Assembly (NCBI GenBank): GCA_946965045.2
Contig: OX337237.1
Span: 496,001 to 560,000 of the forward strand
Direction: 5' to 3'
Source: Epithemia pelagica
Taxonomy: Eukaryota > Bacillariophyta > Bacillariophyceae > Surirellales > Surirellaceae
DNA: 64,000 bases
A program made the position numbers and the translations under genes. The notes beneath the pieces were generated by a model. The model was given only the letters and a program-made list of their open reading frames with translations, made no database searches and was not told the DNA's origin. Shown here piece after piece: positions 44,486-55,888 of the stretch. Position 1 is the stretch's first letter; the number at the start of each line of letters is the position of its first letter.

Positions 44486-47319
44486 ATGAACCATCCATCT
44501 ATCTACAATAGCGCACGGACTGCGTTACACCACCTGAGAACGAGATGGGTCGGTCCGCGAGATCTGCAGATTCCTTCTTCATCCCGTAAGTTCCAGGCTT
44601 TTTCTCCTTGCGACTGTTGCTGAGAATGTGTACTAGCTAGATAGCCCAAGTCGTACAAAGCTCATGGCGCCTTTCGAACAGGTGCATCTGTAGATGGACC
44701 TTGTATGGAACACCGCTGTTGGACTGTTGCTCCGTATTCCGCCTAGCATTCGAATAGGATTTGTCTTACCCTTTCCCTCACCGCTGTCTTGTGCTCCCTA
44801 GGTAATGCTTTACTGCGGAACCTTTCAAAGGCTTACGTAGCAACCACTGCTAAAATACCTGGAACGAAAGAAGCTAATGTTAGCAAATCACCGAAGGTTC
44901 CGAAGAATAACGAAACCCTCAAATACTACTACGATGAAAAACGGTGGAAAAAGGATAACCTTACGGATGATCAAGAGACAAACTTAAAATATTTTCTTGG
45001 ATGCCCAATTAAGTTATGCAGAGATAACAGTTCTCAGCGTCAGATAATTCAAGAAATGTTGAAGATCGACTTGCCTCACTTTTTAAAGACTGGCGAAGAA
45101 GTCCATCCTCAATCCGTCCCCTTGGACTCTTTGAGAATGGCTCCCTATGACTTTGGATTCAGCCTGCGCCTTGCTCACGACGAGGACCTGAAAGTTTTCT
45201 TGCAAGAATTGGACAAGGTGAGACAATGGCACAAGGATGCCAAAATCCGTGATACATATCTTTCACCGACCTTGACAATAGTGCAATCTAGTGGAACGGG
45301 CAAATCGAGACTGATCACGGAGGCAAAGAAACAACTTGAGACAAATAAGCTTGCATGCCGAACTATTTTACTATCATCGAAGGACCACGCCAACCTTGAA
45401 AAAGATACATTTGATACCTCTTACTGCATTCCTGACACCCTGCCTGGAGAAGATGGTTTGAATAAAGCACGAGATATGTTTCGCAATATGATTTTCCATC
45501 AATGCGCCGAGGCAATTTCAAAATCAAATCCAAATGGGGAACCGAACGAAAATGATCCGACCGAGGTTATTCTGTTTTTCGACGAAGCTCAACACCTGGC
45601 AAAGCACGGCGGCTACTTGTTTCGTGTGCTGCGATGGATTCTTCGAGAGAACCCTGAAATTTCTAATGACAAGAAGAAATATCGAATTGTTGCTGTGTTG
45701 GCGGGTACAACGACGTCATTGACCAATTTTTTCCCCGAAGTTGAGGCACAGTCGTCAGACACGAGAGTTCTTAACACCAAGGGCGCATATTTCGAGAAGG
45801 GGGAAACACCGTTTGACCCGTTCTTCATGTTCCGAACGATGGGATGTCTTGCAAACCACCCCGACGTTAGGACTCCTCAAAGCATGAGTGAAAGTGAATA
45901 CGACAATATGATTCGATATGGTCGTCCCTTGTTCGCAGCAATGCACAAGGAGAAAAGGTTGGGCAATAACGAGATCTTTGAAATTGCCAACAAGATTATC
46001 CTGGGAGATATGACAATGCCTCTGGCGTCTTTTGTCTCAGTGTACTGGGAACTCGTATCCAGATGGGACAGACATCTGTTGCCATGGTGTCAAGACTAGT
46101 CTCCAAAGGCTACGCTCACTTGACATCGTTTCAGCAGGCACCAAAGCGGTCTGACGTACCGTCTAAGGCAACATTTACGTTCTTGCCAGACCCTGTTTGC
46201 GCCCGGATCTGTATGGCACTCATGGACAAGGACTTTGCTATCCAAGGTGGACGGAATGGGAGAGAACGTACGCTTGACGCGACTATCACTGGGAACAAGA
46301 AGACCTTTTGGTCCGCTAAGATGGGCGAGCTTTTTTCGAACAGTATATGCGAGGCCAACAAGGGGGACTACGGCGAAGTGGCATCGGCTTTGTTTTTGTT
46401 GTTTTGCGGAGACATTCTTCGCAAGAAGGCAGACCCTGACTACAAGACGTTTTCAGTTGCCCTGGGTCAATATCTTGAACAGATTGCAAGAAATGCCAAT
46501 GCTACTGAGGATGATGACCCGACGAACGTAGAATCAGGCCATGCGATATCAAATTGTCACGTGAATTTCATACAGTTGTTTCAATATAGATTCCACATTG
46601 CATTGTCCGATCTTGGGCGGTCGGAATTTCTTGAGGGTTTGTACAACAAGGCTTGCGCAGTATACTCTCCAAACAACCGGGAAGCAGTAGATTTGGTGGT
46701 TCCCTGTCGATCAATGGCATCGTCAGGAAGGGTTGAGTACATACCCATCTTTGTGAGTGTAAAGAATCAAGCTGAGGTGTATCCCGCGACGGCGAACGGC
46801 TTCCTGTCTGAATCATTGAAGAAACTTCACTCAGCCGGTATCACAAAAGGTTTGTTGCTCCTGTGTCTCGTTGGACAAGATCGGGAGGATTTGAGACGGT
46901 CAGACTATAACAATGTTCTCGGCAAGAAGAGAACCGATAGCTTGTCCTCATTGAAGTTGGACGATGAGCTAAAGAAAGCCGTATGTAGCAACGTTGACAA
47001 TTTGAGAGAAAAGCTGGTTCCCAAGATGTTTTGCATTCATAAAGACGAATTTGGTATCTATGAGGCTGTTATGGCTTCCAAGTCGCAGAAAGCGTTTCAA
47101 CGAGCCGATGTGTTTACAATGCACCATGAGCTTTTGCATGAGGAACAAAAAGAAAGTGACAAGAACACCCAGTTGCCGTCCTTTGTATCCTCGTTTAGGA
47201 AAGAGCCGAGGGATTTGTATAAGAAAACGTTGGGTTGCGTGAGTAAGTATGCCACGAGACTGACTGATGTGAAGGAATCCAAGCTAGAGAAGTCTCTAGA
47301 GGATGAAGCAAAAGACTAA
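44486..47319 (+). pseudogene. Copy E: CR-type NTPase-nuclease, spliced type, frameshifted
   Basis: Exon 1 44486-44585, intron 44586-44801, exon 2 from 44802. The N-terminus and variable patch are the same as copy D. Two extra T (GCGTCTTTTGTC in place of GCGTCTTGTC, near 46029-46034) shift the frame after MPLAS, which ends at 46099. The rest of the gene, including the nuclease-like EYIPIFVSVKN, stays open in the shifted frame to 47319. The product would hold the NTPase only. A sequencing or assembly error cannot be excluded, since everything else is intact. Confidence 0.7.
44586..44801 (+). other. Intron of copy E
   Basis: 216 nt, same boundaries as in copy D. Confidence 0.6.
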
Positions 47320-47597
47320 GTAGAGTATTATCGCTGAGTTTTTGTCTTTATTTTTCGTGAAGTGACATTTAGTGAGTTTTGAGTTCGAGCAGTATCCCGC
47401 ATAGGAGGTGACGTACTGGTGTCACTTGAGGGATCGACGAGGCGCACATCCCGCAGTTGCCGCCCCGCAACTCACTCAAAGCGTGCGAGCTGTTCTAAGA
47501 AAAGCTCGATGTTGCCGTTCAGGTTGACATACATTTCTTCCCCATCGCGTCGTACTCATCTTTGGGTCCTCCTGTCTGGACAACGTGGACTGTGTGG

Positions 47598-48493
47598 TCA
47601 TGAAACATCCATGCCAACTGTCCCAATGAGGTGCCACTCATGCGACCATTTGTTTTTCATCGGGATAACCATTCCTCTCATGCCGAACTCATAGTCTTGC
47701 TGGCTTTGGTTTTGCCTCCGCCGACCCACAGGACAAGTCCAAATCGGCACACGTTTCCACGGATTCAGTCAAGGCTTGTTGATCGGCATTCGTCCAGGTC
47801 AAGGTGGTAGTGGCATTGCGTAGAATGCGCCGTCGTTCTTGTTCTTAAGCGACATGCGCATATCCACATTGGAGAGCGACCATCACGACGGTATCCGGGG
47901 CCTCTGCGGTTTGGTCCACAACTTGTTGCAAGACTTGACGTCAGGCGGCTTGTTCCGTGTCATTGCAAACACGGTAGTGTGTCCAAGCCAAGAGAGTTCG
48001 ATTCTTCATCTCTAGATTTATTGTGGTTGGCGACATAGGACAGGACGGTCCGCGCCGTGGTGGAATCCAGGACGGTTTCCATGAACAAGGCATGGGCGGG
48101 AGTGGCCTGACACTCCATGTACTTTTCAAGCCAGGCCGAGGGTCCAATGGCCACGGCCGCATTGTCATTGCCATTGTTGCTGCGTCGGGTCAAGGCTTTC
48201 CCTGGAGTGGTACTCTTGGTATCGTGGAGATCAAACGCGGTGCCCTGTCTCGCTCGACCCGCGGCCAAGTCCAAGCTCGTTTGGGCATCTTGTCGACTGC
48301 AGTGCGGTTGATGCGGACTCTGAATGACGCGGTGCAACAGGACACGCGTCAAATGACGGAGGGAATACTTGAACGAATCATCATATCCAGTGGCCTCAAT
48401 CAAGGTAAAGCGTGTCAAGGCGGCCCGATCTTGGGTCGTTTCCACCATTTCGCAATCCAAGGCAAAAAGTTTGGGCGCTTGTTGTGGTTGTTG
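47598..48493 (-). pseudogene. REXO-type exonuclease relic, copy 5
   Basis: As copy 1, with the extra base of the CCCACAGG variant near its C-terminal end. Confidence 0.6.
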
Positions 48494-50226
48494 TTGCTCT
48501 TGTTACGATTTTTAGTGTGGTTGTGGTTGTTGCAGGCCAAGAGGGTGGTCAAGAGGGTGGTCAAGTCTTGCACGAGCAATTGGTGGAGGGCTCGGGTCGC
48601 TGTATGGACTTCCAGGACCACGACACATGCGACACTGACGGGATTGTGCAAACACAGCCAGGCCGGGGAAGACCCTTGTATCGAACGGCAGATGACGACG
48701 AAGCTTAATGGTACGATCGTTTCGTTCCGGGTGCCAATTTGGTGGTATCATTGATCTCGGGTGGTGTTACTGTTATGGTGGTGGATATTGGCATGGCGAG
48801 GCTGAACAAAATATCTCCATGATGCGATCCTTCGAGCAGACGTCCTTCGGGACAACCACGTCTCCAATAAAAGGTGGCAGCCACCGTGTCGTCACTATGG
48901 TCGTCGTCGTCGTCTGCTGTAGTGGTAGTTGCATCGCCAGGGTCATCTGGTTGCTCTTGTGGTGGACCACACGGGCGTGAACGACGACGATGCCTCACCA
49001 AGGTGCGCCATTCATACAACTCGTGGACCGACACGAGGCCACTGACACTGGCATGTATGGCGACGGTGCTCCATCGTTTGCGCAACTTTTTGTATCGACC
49101 CTTGTCCTATTTCGTCTACCCATTTTGGTCTATGGTCGTTGTTGGGTTGTGGTGGTTTGGTTCTTGGTTCCTGGGTGCTGCGGCAGCTTCTATTCCCCCA
49201 GCAAGACGTGTGTGTATATGTATTTGTATGTATGTATGAAGGTTGTTGTGGTTGTGGAACACAACGTTCTCGGCGGACATTCCAGTCGATGTGGTGGGCG
49301 ATGCAACACGTTTCTCTTGTCGTGCTTTCGGTTGTTCTCTTCTTGTTCAATCTCTTTGTTGATCGGTTCTCTTGTTTGATCTCTTTTGCTACGCAGAATC
49401 CAGGTGCTACATGACAATAGGACTACAAAAGTTTCAAGTTTTATGTCATGTTCTGCTCTGTTGTTTTCTTGTTGCGTGCTTGTTGCCCCGCCCCGTACAG
49501 ACCATACGGACTCCTTGCAAATTCTATTTTTCAATTTTCATGGCTGCATCCCATTCCTCCACCAGTCTCAACAGACTGCTGGTGCATGCGGAGAGTCTCC
49601 CACTCTTGCTGTGAGCCTTTCAAGGACCATTGAACGGAATACCGATGTTTGGACAATCATGGTTGAAGCCCTGTGTGGTTTCTCGGGAGACATTTTTGTT
49701 TCAATTGGCATTGCTGGACGACCTACAATGTGTTTAGCTTGAAAGCAGTGCCTTCACCGAACATCCATCTAGGTAGGGAAGTATGAAACAACTGTAACAC
49801 ATCTCTTTCACGGGTGGCTTGGATCTGTTCTTGGAAGCCAACCGCACATGTACGATGGCGAGCGACATTTGACTAACAGCAATCATTTATCGCAAGATTT
49901 ATCAAACTCTCAGTGGCACCCAATCCTTGTTAATTCCCAACAAACCAACAAATTACGTTGAGCATGAAACGCTCTTTTTCCGTTAGCAGTTGAGCGTCTC
50001 TGTGGAGGCCGTTTCCAATCGGTGCGTAAGTTTCGTGCGAACATCTTGGTTGACAAGCTTGACTCGTCCATCTGTGACCCTGAACTAACCATATAAGATG
50101 CCGTTGCCCAGATATCTGATTTGGCAATGCTCCAGGCAAAGGCGCACAGGGCGACCCTATTTATCATTTGTCGTATGCCTCCCCCCAAGCTTTTCACAGC
50201 CAGCAATTTCCAGGGATTCAACTTCG

Positions 50227-50637
50227 CTACAGACCAATATTGTGGTCGGACAAATGCCTCCAGATTGTTAGCAGGAACAATGAAAATGAACCGATCTTTG
50301 TCAAAGACAACAGGTGTGGCTCGTCGTCGACTTGCAATGCTTGCATTTTTTGTCGCTCTTCTTCCCAAACCTTGGATTCTTCTTCTTCTTTTTGTGCCTT
50401 GCGTCTTTTTCCTGCTTCTTCTCGACGTTTTCGTACTTCGGCCGATTTGGTCATGTTGCGACTGTGATCGTGACAGGTCCAGCGGAGGCTGCTTTCTTGT
50501 TTTTTCCTCTCCTCCTCCACACGGGCAGCGGCAGCCACTGTGGAAAAAGGATCGTGGTTGCTACATGCTGTCGTTCGTTCCTTGTCGTCGTAGTCCTCGT
50601 CATCCTCGTCATCCTCTTCATCTTCGGCCTTCGGCAT
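50227..50637 (-). CDS. Acidic/lysine-rich minus-strand frame, copy 5
   Basis: 136 codons; the 9-nt insertion adds three acidic residues in frame. Function unknown. Confidence 0.28.
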   Translation of the reverse strand: MPKAEDEEDDEDDEDYDDKERTTACSNHDPFSTVAAAARVEEERKKQESSLRWTCHDHSRNMTKSAEVRKRREEAGKRRKAQKEEEESKVWEEERQKMQALQVDDEPHLLSLTKIGSFSLFLLTIWRHLSDHNIGL

Positions 50638-50951
50638 TTATCGGCCTTTCCGGAATCTCTACGAGGACCAACTCCACGTTTGTTGAATCGTCCCTTGGCC
50701 ATGGTGATGCTGTTGCGGGGATTGCTTTCGGTGGATAGAATGGAACGATATCTGATAGCGTTCATCTACCTGTCGTCGTGGTTGTCGTGACGATGTCGTC
50801 CGACAATGGGAGTAACTCGACTTTGTGGCTTTGAATGTCCTGATGACTGTCGTGATAATGTCGTGATTGTCGAAAAAATGTCGTATTCGCATTGTTAACT
50901 CGTACTCAATACGGTTCAGTGTGCATAGCCACGATTTAGCATAGTATAGTT

Positions 50952-52949
50952 GTGGTTGTCATCCCTTTGGGCACTCCAAACAAGACAAGGCGAGCGAGCG
51001 AGTTTCCAGAAAGCAACTGCAACAAAACAAAAATTCTCACGGCGACGAACGGCGCCTCCCCCAGCAACACTCTCTCCGACCACAACAAAGCACGCTTGCA
51101 AGCCGCCCTGGCCCGCCTCTCCCCCAGCAACCCCGACGACGCCGAAATCACCACGGGAGCCCGATTTCTTGGCCAACCGATCGGCTCCCAACCCTTTGCC
51201 CGATCCTTCATCCAGAAGCGAATTGAAAAAATCACCAAAGCCACCGCAACCCTGCGACACTTGGACGACCTGCAGACACGGAGTATCTTGTTTAAATACT
51301 CCGCGGTCCCCGCGTTGCTCCACCTTCTTCCTACCGATATCGCCCAGGCCCACCCACAACCCAACCAGCGGACCAGCCTATGGACCAGCCCCACCACAGA
51401 GGCGGTAGACAGGTTGATTGCTACGTTCCTCGCCCAACTGACCTCCACGCCCATGTCCGCCATCCCACCCATGGCACCACTCATAGCCTCCCTCCCTCAA
51501 CGTCTGGGTGGCCTAGGTTACCACCACGCCGCAGCTTTAGCGTTCCCGCGCCTCCTGACACAAACCACTCGGGCCATCCGGTTGGCCCAGTCCAAAGCCA
51601 CCCCGATCCCACCTTCCCACCGTCGCCAATTCCACAACTGGGAACAGAGCAAAAACCCAAGGCTGACACAGTTTCGACGAGGCCTCGCACTCCTGACAAA
51701 GGAGTACGCCGACGCGGCCCTCGTCACCCCACAACGATTCGACCACACAACACACCGTTGTCAGACACACCACATACTGACAACACACATCATTCCCAAC
51801 CTGTTTGAGATCACACCGGCGGAACACCGCATCCACTTACCGGCCCTGTTGTCCCCGATGACGAGTATGGCAATCCACATGCCAAGACCCTCGATCCGAT
51901 TCCGCTTGGCCAACCCTGTCTTCCGCACGGCGATTCGTCGGAAACTCCGGATTCCATTTTTTCTTGCCACCACCACAACTACCCACTCCACATGCCGATG
52001 CCCTGCCCGGCGAATCCTTGACCCAGAAGGGGACCACCTGTTCAACTGCGCGGCCGCGTCAAAAACGGCCCTCTTCAATGCCATTCGCGACACACTTTAC
52101 GACGTGCTGCGACACACGGCACCGCCCGCCAAAGTCGTTGACGGTCCGCACGATGTCCACGTTGAACCGCCGGGTTTGACACCCGACCACAACCGCAACA
52201 TCCGCCCCGCCGACGTGGGCCTCCGACTTGCTCAACCTCACATCAACGAGCCTTTTTCGTATGCCGCAATCGACATCACCGTCCCGCCGCCACAGAAAGC
52301 CGACCTTGCCCTTGACCCGTCCGACCCTCTCTCCATCGCCGCCGCTGCATCCAGGACGCATCAAGACTCCGCAAGAGCAAAATTCTGTCGCGATCCCGAC
52401 ACCGCCCAACATTTACTCCACAACGGCGTTTACCTTGTACCCTTCACCGTCGACCACTTAGGATCGCTGGGTTCGTTTGCCCAGACGCTCCTCTTCCACC
52501 CCGACAAGCACCCACACCCATTCTCCACGGCCGTCCCACCATCCTGGCCCAACCCTCACTTCGGCAAGGCGCCGGCACGAAGCATCCAACACCCGGCGGC
52601 ATACGTCTTGTACCAACAACTCGACCGAGCGCCGCACCACATTTTCGACAAAGCAAACACCGACACCAAATTCCGCGACTATGACGCCAATATCTTCTCC
52701 CTCTCCCATTACGCCAAGGCCTCGCTCTCTCATGCCATCATTTCCGCCCTCGCCATCCATGCGAACAACCAAATCAGTGCCATCCGAGAATCTGCAGTAC
52801 AACGGCGATTCCGCACCACCCAAATGACCAACCTGGCAACCACAAATTATGCTCCAGTGACACCAATCTACTCCCCCCGGTCCCTCTCGGAATTCTTCCC
52901 GGATACCGCCGTACCACCGCTCCTCTGCATGCCCACCGCTGAGGCGTAA
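50952..52949 (+). CDS. Non-LTR reverse-transcriptase tail with REL-like endonuclease, uninterrupted copy
   Basis: 665 codons open from a GTG just after an in-frame TAG (50937); no ATG near the start, so this is the C-terminal part of a larger retroelement protein. Order: RT thumb motifs (FLGQPIGSQPF, RLGGLGYHHAA, about residues 70-215), the C-x-C...H...C zinc-like motif (CRCP...GDHLFNC, about 350-372), and a PD-(D/E)xK-like domain (RPADVGL, AAIDITV, then Lys of ARAKFC, about 415-475). The RT catalytic part is missing. C-rich codon use sets it apart from the array genes. It is the unsplit counterpart of 12693-13788 plus 22089-22995 and lies directly upstream of the leader of copy F. Probably a dead 5'-truncated insertion, despite the long open frame. 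Confidence 0.55.
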   Translation: MVVIPLGTPNKTRRASEFPESNCNKTKILTATNGASPSNTLSDHNKARLQAALARLSPSNPDDAEITTGARFLGQPIGSQPFARSFIQKRIEKITKATATLRHLDDLQTRSILFKYSAVPALLHLLPTDIAQAHPQPNQRTSLWTSPTTEAVDRLIATFLAQLTSTPMSAIPPMAPLIASLPQRLGGLGYHHAAALAFPRLLTQTTRAIRLAQSKATPIPPSHRRQFHNWEQSKNPRLTQFRRGLALLTKEYADAALVTPQRFDHTTHRCQTHHILTTHIIPNLFEITPAEHRIHLPALLSPMTSMAIHMPRPSIRFRLANPVFRTAIRRKLRIPFFLATTTTTHSTCRCPARRILDPEGDHLFNCAAASKTALFNAIRDTLYDVLRHTAPPAKVVDGPHDVHVEPPGLTPDHNRNIRPADVGLRLAQPHINEPFSYAAIDITVPPPQKADLALDPSDPLSIAAAASRTHQDSARAKFCRDPDTAQHLLHNGVYLVPFTVDHLGSLGSFAQTLLFHPDKHPHPFSTAVPPSWPNPHFGKAPARSIQHPAAYVLYQQLDRAPHHIFDKANTDTKFRDYDANIFSLSHYAKASLSHAIISALAIHANNQISAIRESAVQRRFRTTQMTNLATTNYAPVTPIYSPRSLSEFFPDTAVPPLLCMPTAEA

Positions 52950-53290
52950 CCCGTAGTCTAATAACACACCGTAATAGACAGAAAATTCCAAACTCTCTTG
53001 CAACAACTACAAGAACAAAAAGAACAACAACCTTCCTTGAGAGCAAAAGAACCACTCTAAGACAACGACCAACAACGACGAGACACTGCAACCAACAAGC
53101 CAAAAGAGAATCCAACGAGTTCTCCTCCTCTCCCTCTCTTCAACGACAAACCTCCCTCCACAGAACAAAACAAGAACCACTCTCCTTCTCACCACCACCA
53201 AGAGACAAACAACGACAACGTCTTGAGATTCTCTCGAACAACAACCAACAAGTCAAGAATCTATCCACGAAAACACCGATTTCATTCATC
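52950..53290 (+). promoter_or_regulatory. Leader/promoter region of copy F
   Basis: CAA/GAA-rich, G-poor stretch, almost identical to 22996-23336. No gene. Confidence 0.4.
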
Positions 53291-55495
53291 ATGAATGCTT
53301 TGTTTCTTGTTTTGTCGTTTTGGACGATGCTCTTGCTTGCCGTGTCACCCTGTCACGCTTGGCAGGGGTCGACACCACGAACCGCCACGACCCGTCCGTT
53401 GCACCATCCTGGTCATTGTCGTCGCCATTCCATGGTTGTCTTGTCCATGACTAGCAAATCACCGAAGGTTCCGAAGAATAACGAAACCCTCAAATACTAC
53501 TACGATGAAAAACGGTGGAAAAAGGATGGCCTTACGGATGGTCAAGAGAGGAGCTTAAACGTCAGTTTGGGATACCGAATTGGGGATCTCAAAGAAGACA
53601 GTAATCGAGTCAATTTAATTCAAGAGGAGTTGAAGATCGACTTGCCTCACTTCTTGAAGACTGGCGAAGAAGTCCATCGTCAATCCGTCCCCTTGGACTC
53701 TTTGAGAATGGCTCCCTATGACTTTGGATTCAGCCTGCGCCTTGCTCACGACGAGGACCTGAAAGTTTTCTTGCAAGAATTGGACAAGGTGAGACAATGG
53801 CACAAGGATGCCAAAATCCGTGATACATATCTTTCACCGACCTTGACAATTGTGCAATCAAGTGGAACGGGCAAATCTAGACTAATGATTGAGGCAAAGA
53901 AACAACTTGAGACAAATAAGATTGCATGCCGGACTATTTTACTATCATCGAAGGACCGCGCCAACCTTGAAAAAGATACATTTGACACCTCTTACTGCAT
54001 TCCTGACACCCTGCCTGGAGAAGATGGTTTGAATAAAGCACGAGATATGTTTCGCAATATGATTTTCCATCAATGCGCCAAGGCAATTTCAAAATCAAAT
54101 CCAAATCGGGATCCGCACGAAAATGATCCGACCGAGGTTATTCTGTTTTTCGACGAAGCTCAACACCTGGCAAAGCACGGCGGCTACTTGTTACGAGTGC
54201 TGCGATGGATTCTTCGAGAGAACCCTGAAATTTCTAATGACAAGAAGAAATATCGAATTGTTGCTGTTTTGGCGGGTACAAAGACGTCATTGACCAATTT
54301 TTTCCCCGAAGTTGAGGCACAGTCGTCAGACACGAGAGTTCTTAACACCGAGGGCGCATATTTCGAGAAGGGGGAAACACCGTTTGACCCGTACTTCATG
54401 TTCCGAACGATGGGATGTCTTGCAAACCACCCCGACGTTAGGACTCCTCAAAGCATGAGTGAAAGTGAATACGACAATATGATTCGATATGGTCGTCCCT
54501 TGTTCGCAGCAATGCACAAGGAGAAAAGGTTGGGCAATAACGAGATCTTTGAAATTGCCAACAAGATTATCCTGGGAGATATGACAATGCCTCTGGCGTC
54601 TTGTCTCAGTGTACTGGGAACTCGTATCCAGATGGGACAGACATCTGTTGCCATGGTGTCAAGACTAGTCTCCAAAGGCTACGCTCACTTGACATCGTTT
54701 CAGCAGGCACCAAAGCGGTCTGACGTACCGTCTAAGGCAACATTTACGTTCTTGCCAGACCCTGTTTGCGCCCGGATCTGTATGGCACTCATGGACAAGG
54801 ACTTTGCTATCCAAGGTGGACGGAATGGGAGAGAACGTACGCTTGACGCGACTATCACTGGGAACAAGAAGACCTTTTGGTCCGCTAAGATGGGCGAGCT
54901 TTTTTCGAACAGTATATGCGAGGCCAACAAGGGGGACTACGGCGAAGTGGCATCGGCTTTGTTTTTGTTGTTTTGCGGAGACATTCTTCGCAAGAAGGCA
55001 GACCCTGACTACAAGACGTTTTCAGTTGCCCTGGGTCAATATCTTGAACAGATTGCAAGAAATGCCAATGCTACTGAGGATGATGACCCGACGAACGTAG
55101 AATCAGGCCATGCGATATCAAATTGTCACGTGAATTTCATACAGTTGTTTCAATATAGATTCCACGTTGCATTGTCCGATCTTGGGCGGTCGGAATTTCT
55201 TGAGGGTTTGTACAACAAGGCTTGCGCAATTTACTGTCCAAACAACCAGGAAGCAGCAGATTTGGTGGTTCCCTGCCGATCAATGGCATTGTCAGGAAGG
55301 GTTGAGTACATTCCCATCTTTGTGAGTGTCAAGAACCAAGCTAGCGTGTCTCCCGCGAAGGCGAACGGCTTCCTGTCTGAATCATTGAAGAAACTTCACT
55401 CAGCCGGTATCACAAAAGGTTTGTTGCTCCTGTGTCTCGTTGGACAAGATCGGGAGGATTTGGGACGGTCAGACTATAACAATGTTCTCGGCTAG
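53291..55495 (+). CDS. Copy F: CR-type NTPase-nuclease, signal-peptide type, ends at early TAG
   Basis: 734 residues with the same signal peptide and CHA-W site as copy C and the same TAG in place of a Lys codon (55493-55495). The variable patch is the A type (GYRIGDLKEDSNRV). Copy-specific changes lie in the NTPase: NPNRDPHENDP before Walker B, and LAGTKTS where other copies have LAGTTTS, at the sensor-like strand. Walker A, Walker B and the nuclease-like SVK are kept. Whether the truncated protein works is unknown. Confidence 0.65.
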   Translation: MNALFLVLSFWTMLLLAVSPCHAWQGSTPRTATTRPLHHPGHCRRHSMVVLSMTSKSPKVPKNNETLKYYYDEKRWKKDGLTDGQERSLNVSLGYRIGDLKEDSNRVNLIQEELKIDLPHFLKTGEEVHRQSVPLDSLRMAPYDFGFSLRLAHDEDLKVFLQELDKVRQWHKDAKIRDTYLSPTLTIVQSSGTGKSRLMIEAKKQLETNKIACRTILLSSKDRANLEKDTFDTSYCIPDTLPGEDGLNKARDMFRNMIFHQCAKAISKSNPNRDPHENDPTEVILFFDEAQHLAKHGGYLLRVLRWILRENPEISNDKKKYRIVAVLAGTKTSLTNFFPEVEAQSSDTRVLNTEGAYFEKGETPFDPYFMFRTMGCLANHPDVRTPQSMSESEYDNMIRYGRPLFAAMHKEKRLGNNEIFEIANKIILGDMTMPLASCLSVLGTRIQMGQTSVAMVSRLVSKGYAHLTSFQQAPKRSDVPSKATFTFLPDPVCARICMALMDKDFAIQGGRNGRERTLDATITGNKKTFWSAKMGELFSNSICEANKGDYGEVASALFLLFCGDILRKKADPDYKTFSVALGQYLEQIARNANATEDDDPTNVESGHAISNCHVNFIQLFQYRFHVALSDLGRSEFLEGLYNKACAIYCPNNQEAADLVVPCRSMALSGRVEYIPIFVSVKNQASVSPAKANGFLSESLKKLHSAGITKGLLLLCLVGQDREDLGRSDYNNVLG

Positions 55496-55888
55496 GAGAG
55501 AACCGATAGCTTGTCCTCATTGAAGTTGGACGATGAGCTAAAGAAAGCCGTATGTAGCAACGTTGACAATTTGAGAGAAAAGCTGGTTCCCAAGATGTTT
55601 TGCATTCATAAAGACGAATTTGGTATCTATGAGGCTGTTATGGCTTCCAAGTCGCAGAAAGCGTTTCAACGAGCCGATGTGTTTACAATGCACCATGAGC
55701 TTTTGCATGAGGAACAAAAAGAAAGTGACAAGAACACCCAGTTGCCGTCCTTTGTATCCTCGTTTAGGAAAGAGCCGAGGGATTTGTATAAGAAAACGTT
55801 GGGTTGCGTGAGTAAGTATTCCACGAGACTGACTGATGTGAAGGAATCCAAGCTAGAGAAGTCTCTAGAGGATGAAGCAAAAGACTAA
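55496..55888 (+). pseudogene. Untranslated 3' part of copy F
   Basis: 131 codons after the TAG, open to the usual TAA, as in copy C. Confidence 0.6.

Larger units (their letters stand above)
47320..50912. repeat. Spacer repeat, copy 5 (3' end replaced by RT tail)
   Basis: Ends at the same ACTCAATAC/GGTTCAGTG junction as copy 2. It has a 9-nt CATCCTCGT-type insertion near 50605 and a T-to-C change near 48506. Confidence 0.85.

Noticed and set aside
50936-51484. 182-codon minus-strand frame over the RT tail
   Set aside because: Lies antisense to the motif-bearing RT frame; C-rich composition produces long antisense frames without coding value.
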